Source of the DNA: Gammaproteobacteria bacterium
GTDB taxonomy: Bacteria; Pseudomonadota; Gammaproteobacteria; Arenicellales; Arenicellaceae
Assembly: GCA_003485905.1 (NCBI GenBank)
Contig: DNHK01000119.1
Location: forward strand, 1 to 13,920
Length of the DNA stretch: 13,920 bases
Direction of reading: 5' to 3'
How positions within the stretch are numbered: the stretch's first letter is position 1; every line of letters starts with the position of its first letter. Both the position numbers and the translations under genes were made by a program. This document shows, one piece after another, positions 1-6,053 of this stretch. The notes below the pieces were generated by a model. It made no database searches and was not told the origin of the DNA. It saw only the letters and a program-made list of their open reading frames with translations.

Positions 1-975
1 ATCCGCGGTATACGTCGGTAATTGCTTTTTGATTAATTCTGATGTGATTGTCTTGGCAAGAAAAGTTGATTGTTGCTGATCTGAATGAGCGCTAGTAGTC
101 CAACTCCAGTCTCCGTTCTGCGGACGCTTAAGGGTAAGTTTAATATTTTCATTTTTAAGGAGTTTCACCGGATTATTTAACGGCAGGAAGGCTTGTGACC
201 AATGCGTGTTGGAAGATTCAGGCGAAGTTGATAACCAGTTTTCGCGCAGTGCCATTTCAAACCAGCCTAGGCATCCGTGACAAATCCCCTCTGAGATCAC
301 TTCGTATTCTTGTGTGCTATCGCAATCAGCAGAAGTAGCGCCGCAAAAATCAATTTCGTTTACCATCGCTGGTTTAGCTAAGAATTGGAACAATTCTGTC
401 GAGAAACTATCGTAAAAAATGCGATTGCTAGAGTACTTTTTTGCTGACTCATAACTAAGTTTATGGCGTTGAAACAATGAGTCTGGATGTTCGTCGGACC
501 ATGTTTCGACCTGAGACCCATAGTAATCTGGCATCGATACCGGGGCTACGAACATTCGGGCTTTGTCGGGAAGCATGACACCGCCTGGTTTTAGGAACTT
601 GTCTCTTGCAATAAACAACCATTGCAGTAAGTCTTCCGAGAGTAAAAAATTTCCAGTAAAAACGCTGATGATAATGTCCACCTGCTCAGGTAGCTCAACG
701 TCCTGAATAGCAGATTGAATAACTTCGACACTATCAAGCCCGTTTTCCTTTGCGATAGTTTTGGCAACGAGTACTGCGGGAGAGGGGTCTACTAGATACA
801 CCTTTTTTGCACCGGCTTTAGCGGCCATTAAGCCGTGAAGGCCCATACCTGCACCTAGATCAAGAACAACAGAATCATTGGTTACACAGGTACTTATTGC
901 ATTGCTATAAACGTTGTTTCGTACCGCGTCGAACAACATGGTCTGGTGGCTGGCGATATCGTTGTAGGCTGTCAC
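1..975 (-). CDS. PRMT-like class I SAM-dependent methyltransferase (3' end beyond window)
   Basis: The reading frame is open for 325 codons from GTG at 975 to the left edge. The N-terminus (YNDIASHQTMLFDAVR) resembles the PRMT lead-in. Motif I is LDLGAGMGLHGL at residues 38-49, with acidic D63 after strand 2 in place to bind ribose. Residues 100-117 align with the PRMT double-E loop, but the first glutamate is valine (SVFTG, V105), while the second is kept (E114). ARDKFLKPGG follows at 123-132. A C-terminal THW loop (N256-T-H-W259) supports the PRMT family over generic L11-type methyltransferases. Canonical members methylate arginine, and loss of the first glutamate makes that uncertain here. 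The gene starts 2 bases after the PqqD-like stop, so the two are probably translated together. The GTG start was chosen because it keeps the conserved N-terminal tyrosine region; ATG at 939 would remove it. Confidence 0.82.
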   Translation of the reverse strand, partial: MTAYNDIASHQTMLFDAVRNNVYSNAISTCVTNDSVVLDLGAGMGLHGLMAAKAGAKKVYLVDPSPAVLVAKTIAKENGLDSVEVIQSAIQDVELPEQVDIIISVFTGNFLLSEDLLQWLFIARDKFLKPGGVMLPDKARMFVAPVSMPDYYGSQVETWSDEHPDSLFQRHKLSYESAKKYSSNRIFYDSFSTELFQFLAKPAMVNEIDFCGATSADCDSTQEYEVISEGICHGCLGWFEMALRENWLSTSPESSNTHWSQAFLPLNNPVKLLKNENIKLTLKRPQNGDWSWTTSAHSDQQQSTFLAKTITSELIKKQLPTYTAD

Positions 976-977
976 TT

Positions 978-1250
978 TTATTTTCTTACTATCAAGCCTA
1001 ATTCGGCTAGCTGACTAAAGAAACTTTGCAAATCCTTTTTAACTGTTGACTCGGGAACGTCGAAGTCGCGCATCATTTGCTGCTGAATAATGTCGATGTT
1101 GGAGAATTCTTGCATCAGTTCCCAGGTTCTATTTGATACTTTGTCTAAAAAAAATGTTTGCCCACTGTCCGGGTTTAGTAAAACAAGCTCACCATCGACT
1201 TCTTGTTGAATCAGGTTCGGGTTGATCGAAAAATTAGTTGTATTAGACAT
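978..1250 (-). CDS. PqqD-like peptide-binding protein (RRE fold)
   Basis: This 90-residue protein matches the PqqD family in size and pattern: an N-terminal strand region (ELVLLNPDSGQTFFLD, 21-36), a helix with the conserved NRTWELM segment (40-46), then a winged-helix-like half ending in a leucine-rich helix (LQSFFSQLAELGLI). PqqD proteins are RiPP recognition elements that hold a precursor's leader peptide for a modifying enzyme; stand-alone copies serve many pathways besides PQQ synthesis. The partner here is the PRMT-like methyltransferase, 2 bases downstream. There is no PqqE-type radical SAM enzyme in the window, so PQQ biosynthesis is not supported. The start ATG (1248-1250) has no strong Shine-Dalgarno. 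I saw no clear precursor peptide in 1251-1591 on either strand; one could lie beyond the left edge. Confidence 0.85.
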   Translation of the reverse strand: MSNTTNFSINPNLIQQEVDGELVLLNPDSGQTFFLDKVSNRTWELMQEFSNIDIIQQQMMRDFDVPESTVKKDLQSFFSQLAELGLIVRK

Positions 1251-1410
1251 ATTAGAGATAACTAGGATGAGCTGCTTTTTATTGCGACTTGTATGACTGT
1301 TCTCTCGCCATGATTTTTTGGTGCTCTGCTCTATCCGTCAGACCTCGAAAACATTGCTTTGCACATGATATTATTTGTAGCCGCATTTATATAGTAGTAG
1401 AGGAAGGGTG

Positions 1411-1452
1411 ATGCTAGCAAAACTGAATTGTACAGTGGTATCGGGGTTTTAG
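1411..1452 (+). CDS. Possible 13-residue leader peptide upstream of slyD
   Basis: ATG at 1411 is preceded by a strong Shine-Dalgarno (AGGAAGGG, 1401-1408) at good spacing and followed by 13 codons (MLAKLNCTVVSGF) to TAG at 1450-1452. Its ribosome binding site is better than that of slyD 140 bases downstream. It has no run of one amino acid such as marks classical attenuation leaders. It could equally be a chance purine-rich stretch; nothing here proves translation. Confidence 0.25.
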   Translation: MLAKLNCTVVSGF

Positions 1453-1474
1453 ATTTTTGCTTCCATAACTAAAA

Positions 1475-1505
1475 GAGCACGGGCTCATTTGGAAGGTTTG
1501 AGCTC
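1475..1505 (+). repeat. Two mutually exclusive hairpins in the slyD 5' region
   Basis: GAGC (1475-1478) can pair with GCTC (1483-1486). Alternatively GGGCTCA (1481-1487) can pair with TGAGCTC (1499-1505), with one G-U pair. Both use 1483-1486, so they exclude each other. No T-run follows the second hairpin, so it is not a typical intrinsic terminator. The stems are short and may be accidental. Confidence 0.25.
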
Positions 1506-1591
1506 TATATGGAATGGTTGGGGTGGTGGGTTTGTCGATACGCCAATGTGGATATTTATATTCTGAAACAAATTTCAATAGGCTGATATTT

Positions 1592-2077
1592 ATGAGTCAA
1601 ATAACTAAAAATTCGGTGGTCAATTTTCATTACACATTGACCGATGTTGAAGGTTCGTTCAATGAGTCGTCAGTCGGTGATGAGTCTGCGGCTTACTTGC
1701 ATGGTTATGGAAATATAATTCCTGGCCTTGAGAATGAAATGGACGGTCGACTTGTTGGCGACGAGTTTTCTGTCACGATCCAACCGATTGACGGGTATGG
1801 TGTGCTCCAGGAGGATTCAGTGCAAAGGGTCCCAATTAAGCACCTATCGAATAAAGGACCGTTGAAGAAAGGTACGGTCGTCGGGATTAATACCAGTGAA
1901 GGAGTGCGACAAGCCAGAGTTGTGAAAGTTGGAAAATTTAATGTGGATGTGGATACAAATCACCCTTTAGCCGGGAGAGTTTTAAAGTTTGATGTGTCGA
2001 TTGTGTCAGTGCGAGAAGCGACCGATGAAGAGCTAAAGCATGGACACGCGCATGGTCCCGGTGGGCACGAACATTAG
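1592..2077 (+). CDS. slyD: SlyD-type FKBP peptidyl-prolyl cis-trans isomerase
   Basis: This cytoplasmic prolyl isomerase and chaperone probably also binds metal. From ATG at 1592 it is 161 residues. The FKBP half has the family signature YLHGYGNIIPGLENEMDG around residues 35-52, followed by VGDEFSVTIQPIDGYG. The insert-in-flap chaperone domain follows (about 64-120), and the FKBP fold closes with HPLAGRVLKFDVSI. The tail (HGHAHGPGGHEH) is histidine-rich, as in SlyD proteins that bind nickel or zinc, but far shorter than the E. coli tail. A longer in-frame start at 1514 adds 26 residues unlike SlyD. ATG 1592 restores the usual N-terminus (MSQITKNSVVNFHYTL) and is preferred, although its ribosome binding site is only moderate. 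It converges on the co-polymerase gene at 2150. Confidence 0.93.
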   Translation: MSQITKNSVVNFHYTLTDVEGSFNESSVGDESAAYLHGYGNIIPGLENEMDGRLVGDEFSVTIQPIDGYGVLQEDSVQRVPIKHLSNKGPLKKGTVVGINTSEGVRQARVVKVGKFNVDVDTNHPLAGRVLKFDVSIVSVREATDEELKHGHAHGPGGHEH

Positions 2078-2149
2078 CAGTTCAAAGGGTTAGATTGCTT
2101 TCAACGGATCTAAGCACCAGCCTTCTGCTTGTATGTGCCGGTCGCTGGG
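2078..2149. terminator. Short convergent gap with two weak dyads
   Basis: The 72 bases between slyD and the convergent co-polymerase gene contain TTAGAT/ATCTAA (2090-2095 and 2108-2113) and AAGCA/TGCTT (2112-2116 and 2126-2130). Neither has a GC-rich stem followed by a T-run, so an intrinsic terminator is not well supported. The gap is still the place where transcripts from both sides must end. Confidence 0.25.
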
Positions 2150-4153
2150 TTAGCTCTCGTAATAAGACCGGTAGTATTTTTGCGGGTAGTAATACGCAGA
2201 CGATCGAGCGCCGAGTTTACTCAATATTGCCCCTGCGGGTTGAATGCCTGCCTCACTTAGTAGGCTCATAGCATCTTTCGCAATGTCGGTCGTGGTTTTC
2301 TCTGCTTCGATTACCAACAATACCGCGTCCATATGACGGCCAATTTCAAGCGCGTCAGCGATAGGTAGTATTGGAGGGGAGTCGATAATGATGTGGTCAA
2401 ATGTTTGTGACAGGTTTTTTAGCAAGCGTTCAAACCGTTGAGAGCTCAAAAGTTCAAGCGGTTGTTCAGTGCGAGTGCCGGCAGTCATGATATAAAAGTT
2501 AGATGCACTCGGGTAACTGCGTACCGCTTCGCGAGCTTTTACATTACCTTCTAATAGATCGGATAATCCTGGGTCTTGCTTTGTGTCAGTTAGCCGATGC
2601 AATCTCGGTCGGCGCATATCACAATCGATAATAAGTGTCTTTCTACCCATACGCGCCATTGCTAGTGCAAGGTTGAACGCTAAAGTAGATTTCCCCTCGC
2701 CTTCGAGGGACGAGGTTAGCTGAATGGTCGATGCAGGCTCTCCTGCGTTCGTATACTGCAAGCTGCTTCGAATTCGATTTATCGCTTCAGCATATACTGA
2801 GCCCTGGTCCACCAAATAGAGTTTTTCGATTTCAATCGCTTTGCGTTCCAGATCGGGTATGCGGGGCAAAATCGAAAGAACTGGAAGGCCAAGTTTTTGT
2901 TCAATCTCATGGTGTGATTTAAACGTATTGTCAAATTGAAACCTTAATCCAACGATTAGAGTGCCAAAGATTAATCCAATAAATCCCCATGCAGCAGTGT
3001 TCGATTGATTGGCCCAGATTGGGCCGTTTGCAGGCAGGGCAGCTTCAATAATTTGCACATCGACCATACCAGTATCCGTCGAAACATTAGCCTCTTGATA
3101 GCGTCGAAGAAACATATCGTGCAAGGTGCGAGCATTTTCAACGTCTTTTTCAAGACGGGCCAATTCAAATTCTTTTTCTCTATCTGAGACAGCTTGCCCG
3201 CCCCCCATTTTTAGAGATGCTTGAGTGCGCTGAATCTCAGATTCAGCCTCGATCATCTTCGGGTGTCTTGGTCCATATCGTTGTGCCAGACGTGCGTAAT
3301 CTTCTTTGGCTAACTGTAATGCTTCTGACAATTGAACCAAGCGGTTCTCAGTGCTGCTTTCAAGGCTGCGAGTAGTAGTTTCACCCTGCTCTGTTCGGTA
3401 GTCTTGCAAAGCATTTTCTGCAAGTTTTAGATCAACTTTGATTTCGGTCATCTGCGCGTTTAACCATTCAGAGGCCTCTGAGACGCGATTTGTTTTACTA
3501 GAACGTTTATGGTCGATATAAGTTTCGGCCAGAACGTTAAGTACGTCAGCTGATAAGTCTGCATTTGGAGAAGTGAAACCAAGGTCCAGAACACCATCGT
3601 GTGACTCAACCTCGACGGTTAGGGCTGCCTGAATAAATGCTGAGGCTTGTCGAGTATTGGCGAAAGCTAACTTTGGTTGTTCGTTTTGAGGCGTGTCAAT
3701 CAGCTTCCTACCCAATAGCATTTGACTAATGTCATTTGTCAGGTCTGCGAATGGTGTGGCAGGAGCAGGTAAATTAAATTCTTTTTCTGTCAGGTTTAGG
3801 GCCTGCGCCGCCTTAGTGGTTATCGCCCGGCTTTGGATGATTCGCGTGTCAAGTGTGCCACCGCTCCACAAACTTAACATGCTCATTGGGTCAACATAAC
3901 CTTGCCCGACCATTGCCATGTTCGGCATATTTTCTGTGACCATGAGCGTCAAAGATGATTGGTACATGGGCGTATTGTTAAGTGAGCTGTTGTAGCCGAG
4001 CAAAGCACCAATAAGTGATGTCGCTCACAGGATCGGTTTGTACGCCCATAGAAGGCGCAACAATGGCCTGATAGCAATGCTAGTCGAGCGACCTTCAGTT
4101 CCAAAAAACTGGGTGGCTGCGATAGCAGTCGAATTTTCGAGTTTTTGATCCAT
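2150..4153 (-). CDS. Wzc/ExoP-type polysaccharide co-polymerase with BY-kinase domain, interrupted by in-frame TGA (possible pseudogene)
   Basis: This is an inner-membrane protein that controls chain length in exopolysaccharide or capsule export, fused to a bacterial tyrosine kinase. Read from ATG at 4151-4153 it spans 667 codons with one internal stop at codon 43 (TGA, 4025-4027). Both sides of the stop belong to one N-terminal Wzz membrane helix: RLLWAYKPIL, stop, ATSLIGALLGYN. The rest is intact. It has a periplasmic coiled-coil region with a GPRHPKM segment (about residues 293-299), a second membrane helix (about 387-405), Walker A SLEGEGKST (482-490), Walker A' IIDCDM (508-513) and Walker B HIIIDSPP (587-594). 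The C-terminal cluster of seven tyrosines (654-665) is the usual autophosphorylation target. Downstream starts (TTG at 4003, ATG at 3967) would lose the first helix. Either this copy is newly inactivated, the base is a sequencing error, or the stop is read through. No other polysaccharide gene is in the window. Confidence 0.88.
4025..4027 (-). other. In-frame TGA within the first membrane helix of the co-polymerase
   Basis: The local reading is CTG TGA GCG, at codon 43 of the 668-codon frame that starts at 4153. The frame does not shift before or after it. A single change from TGG (Trp) or CGA (Arg) would explain it; Trp fits better in a hydrophobic helix. TGA ends the dcd-like gene (11204-11206) and cmoB (11216-11218) in this window, so a reassigned code is unlikely. 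Confidence 0.9.
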
Positions 4154-4216
4154 ATCCCGTTAAATTTTTCTTACCACTATTTTTCTTATCACTTTATTGT
4201 GCAAGTCCCTCATTTA

Positions 4217-4232
4217 AGAAAACCGCGTGCCA
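4217..4232 (-). promoter_or_regulatory. Candidate sigma-54 promoter for the co-polymerase gene
   Basis: On the minus strand TGGCACG (4232-4226) matches the sigma-54 -24 element exactly. After the normal 4-base gap comes TTTCT (4221-4217), which differs from TTGCT only at the conserved G. The expected start would lie about 50-55 bases before the ATG at 4153. RpoN control of exopolysaccharide genes is known in other gammaproteobacteria. The mismatch falls on an important base, so the site is tentative. Confidence 0.3.
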
Positions 4233-4301
4233 TAAATTAAAAGCTGCACGCGCGTTACATTAAAGAGAGTAGATGTAATGTATCTAGAATGTAGTTACGT
4301 C

Positions 4302-4319
4302 ACTATGCGTTCACATAGT
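4302..4319. repeat. 6-bp inverted repeat
   Basis: ACTATG (4302-4307) and CATAGT (4314-4319) are exact reverse complements around a 6-base spacer. The size suits a dimeric regulator site, but an isolated 6-bp dyad in AT-rich DNA may be chance. Confidence 0.3.
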
Positions 4320-4409
4320 TGTATGTACCTATTCCCCTGATTCGCCCCACTCACTACTGTAAGCTGTTGATAAAATTAATTATTTTTTGATATCACTTCT
4401 TGATCATTT

Positions 4410-4452
4410 ATTGTAATGAAGGAGATATAGCTATATCTCCTTATAATACAAT
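4410..4452. repeat. Perfect 24-bp palindrome with flanking outer arms
   Basis: AAGGAGATATAG (4419-4430) is followed directly by its exact reverse complement (4431-4442), with no spacer. Further out, ATTGTA (4410-4415) pairs with TACAAT (4447-4452) across offsets of 3 and 4 bases. No T-run follows, so it is not a typical terminator. It could be an operator for a dimeric or tetrameric regulator, a cruciform-forming site or a recombinase site. A perfect 24-bp palindrome is unlikely by chance in 540 bases. Confidence 0.7.
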
Positions 4453-4485
4453 GATTTAAATGCAATATCGACACTAGAAGTTGTT

Positions 4486-4514
4486 ATGTAAACACATATA
4501 TATATATTTTACAT
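4486..4514. repeat. 7-bp inverted repeat flanking an (AT)6 tract
   Basis: ATGTAAA (4486-4492) and TTTACAT (4508-4514) are exact reverse complements around 15 bases that include six AT repeats (4496-4507). The tract is probably flexible and easily melted. It could mark a promoter or an operator upstream of the plus-strand gene at 4693. Confidence 0.45.
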
Positions 4515-4682
4515 CAATTATCATCGCTAAGTCTATAAAAATATTGGAATTTGTTAAAAAATACTGACATACTAGTCAAGTACACTAGGTAAAACTGGGT
4601 CAACGGGTAGATTTTGGAATTGAATCTATATTTTGCGTACACGGCGCAATATCCGTACCCAACAGAGTGAACTTTCAAGGGT

Positions 4683-4687
4683 GGAGG
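4683..4687 (+). promoter_or_regulatory. Strong Shine-Dalgarno fixing the start at 4693
   Basis: GGAGG at 4683-4687 lies 5 bases before ATG at 4693. It lies inside the reading frame if the upstream TTG at 4633 is used, which favours the shorter protein. Confidence 0.75.
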
Positions 4688-4692
4688 CAGCT

Positions 4693-6000
4693 ATGGCTGT
4701 TATGGTAGTAGAGGAGAGTCAAGGTATTGCTGGGCCAGTTACTGCGGGCCGCCAGATATCTGCTAGAGATATATTTTACTGGGGTGGTGCTGCAATCATT
4801 ATGGGGATAATGGCGGTGCTACTTATCAACTATGGAGGTGGGCAAGGATCAGCCGGTGCGTTTGTAGATGCATTAGCATTGGCATTGGGTGTTACCTTGA
4901 TTTTGGTTTTTTTACTGGTCCCATACTTTCTGTTTCGCAGTTGGCGAACTTGGCGCTTGAAGCAAACAAGTATTGAATATAAAGATCGCTATACTGAACT
5001 AATTTCTCAGCAAAACTATAGTGAAGCTGCAGTTGAGATTGATCTTGATTCAGAACTTGATTTTGAGTTCGAAGATGACTGCGCGCCCACTTTACCTTTG
5101 GAGGCGCTCTCACTATATGACGATTCAGTCTCATTTGATGACGTGGTACTTAATGAGCTGAAAGCTGAAGAGAATCAGAGTTCTACAAAGGAAGCTGAAA
5201 ACACAATAGAGTTTGTTACGGAGTTTTTATCTGAAACGCTGGATGAGCCTATGACCGATGTGACTCTTCAGGACGCTAATCTTGGTACGGGTGAGTTCTT
5301 GAGTGAACCTCTTAGCCCACTTTCAGGTGATATAGAAACACAAACAGAATTTATAAATAGTGAGCTGGAACGGGGCTTTGAGAGTAATCCAACTGATGCT
5401 ACAGAGCTTGAATCGTTTAAGGAACAATTAGACGAGACCTTGCAACAAATCCAGGTGGTTCCTAAGTCGGGCGATCCAGTTCGTGATTTAGAAGCACATG
5501 AATTTGATCTTGTTTGTTTGAGGTATGTCGCAGTAATTGGTTACAAAACCCCCACGCGTTGCAAAGGTGTGAATGATCAATTCGAATTTGCAATTAAACA
5601 GCCTCATAGTTCGGAGCCATATGCATTGGTTAGGTGCATTCCAGAGCCTTGTATAATTGAGGCGGAGTTTTTAGCGGACGTTAATTTATCGATGCTAAAA
5701 GCCGGAGCAACATGTGGAATTCTTTTTACCAGGTTCTTGGTTGATCCTATAACAGTGAAAGCCGCTGCGGCATGGGATTTTGAAATTATCGACAGTGAAG
5801 AGTTAAATCAACGCCTTGAAGCACTTCCAGCTTCAGCACTTTCGAAGGTTGTACCCGCAGCGCCAATGCAATCTTCTGCAGTCACACTGGATAGTCTAGA
5901 TGTGTTTGATTTAGATAGTCATCCTTCTTTCGAGCAATCCGCGGTTTTTCAACGACCAGCGCCAACACCGATACAAGATTTTCTTAACGAAGCAAGCTAG
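4693..6000 (+). CDS. Membrane-anchored acidic protein with a degenerate Mrr-like (restriction endonuclease fold) domain
   Basis: From ATG at 4693 it is 435 residues. Two membrane helices (about 27-46 and 56-82) form a hairpin ending in a basic stretch (FRSWRTWRLK), which predicts that the rest is cytoplasmic. An acidic, low-complexity linker (about 110-260) leads to a domain at about 269-377 whose order matches Mrr_cat: HEFDLVCLRYVAVIGYKT, a strand with one aspartate (VNDQFEF), a ALVRCIPE strand, then GATCGILFTRFLVDPITVKAAA and IIDSEELNQRL. The Q-x-K pair expected in the ALVRC strand is missing, so nuclease activity is doubtful; the domain may bind nucleic acid or act as a scaffold. An in-frame TTG at 4633 would add 20 residues without an evident ribosome binding site. 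The AI-2E permease starts 53 bases downstream, probably in the same transcript. The Mrr assignment is from pattern only. Confidence 0.72.
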   Translation: MAVMVVEESQGIAGPVTAGRQISARDIFYWGGAAIIMGIMAVLLINYGGGQGSAGAFVDALALALGVTLILVFLLVPYFLFRSWRTWRLKQTSIEYKDRYTELISQQNYSEAAVEIDLDSELDFEFEDDCAPTLPLEALSLYDDSVSFDDVVLNELKAEENQSSTKEAENTIEFVTEFLSETLDEPMTDVTLQDANLGTGEFLSEPLSPLSGDIETQTEFINSELERGFESNPTDATELESFKEQLDETLQQIQVVPKSGDPVRDLEAHEFDLVCLRYVAVIGYKTPTRCKGVNDQFEFAIKQPHSSEPYALVRCIPEPCIIEAEFLADVNLSMLKAGATCGILFTRFLVDPITVKAAAAWDFEIIDSEELNQRLEALPASALSKVVPAAPMQSSAVTLDSLDVFDLDSHPSFEQSAVFQRPAPTPIQDFLNEAS

Positions 6001-6006
6001 CTTGCT
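5991..6006. repeat. 16-bp perfect palindrome spanning the stop codon
   Basis: AGCAAGCT (5991-5998) is followed directly by AGCTTGCT (5999-6006), covering the TAG stop at 5998-6000. As RNA it could form a small hairpin between the Mrr-like gene and the permease gene. No T-run follows, so a processing site or chance is more likely than a terminator. Confidence 0.4.
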
Positions 6007-6040
6007 CGGAATCAGCAGCATGGGTGCTCTAGGCTAAAAC

Positions 6041-6044
6041 GAGG
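6041..6044 (+). promoter_or_regulatory. Shine-Dalgarno deciding the AI-2E permease start
   Basis: GAGG at 6041-6044 directly abuts ATG 6045, too close for initiation there, but lies 9 bases before ATG 6054. The start at 6054 is therefore preferred. Confidence 0.6.
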
Positions 6045-6053
6045 ATGGTATTG

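Larger units (their letters stand above)
1251..1591. other. Divergent intergenic region between pqqD-like gene and slyD
   Basis: This stretch of about 340 bases must hold the promoters of both divergent genes, but I see no promoter with two good hexamers at proper spacing. The best -10-like element on the plus strand is TATTAT at 1369-1374, without a matching -35. It also contains a 13-codon ORF with a strong ribosome binding site (1411-1452) and two mutually exclusive short hairpins (1475-1486 and 1481-1505). No RiPP precursor-like ORF was found. Confidence 0.5.
4154..4692. other. AT-rich divergent regulatory region rich in dyads
   Basis: These 539 bases separate the co-polymerase gene (minus) from the Mrr-like membrane gene (plus). 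I see no coding sequence. The region contains a candidate sigma-54 promoter toward the co-polymerase (4217-4232), a 6-bp dyad (4302-4319), a perfect 24-bp palindrome with outer arms (4410-4452), a 7-bp dyad around an (AT)6 tract (4486-4514) and a 5-bp dyad CTAGT/ACTAG (4572-4588). No clear sigma-70 promoter was found for either gene. Confidence 0.6.

Noticed and set aside
978..1250. Part of a PQQ biosynthesis cluster
   Set aside because: No PqqA, PqqC or PqqE-like gene is adjacent; the neighbour is a methyltransferase.
1514..1591. 26-residue N-terminal extension of SlyD
   Set aside because: The extension does not resemble SlyD; ATG 1592 gives the standard family start.
4025..4027. Selenocysteine or reassigned TGA in the co-polymerase
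   Set aside because: No selenoprotein function fits a membrane helix, no stem-loop of the required kind was seen directly after it, and TGA is a normal stop for two neighbouring genes.
4496..4507. (AT)6 tract as a phase-variable repeat
   Set aside because: The tract is short and non-coding; the surrounding 7-bp dyad is a better explanation.
4633..4692. TTG start 20 codons upstream of the Mrr-like gene
   Set aside because: The ATG at 4693 has GGAGG at ideal spacing; the TTG has none.
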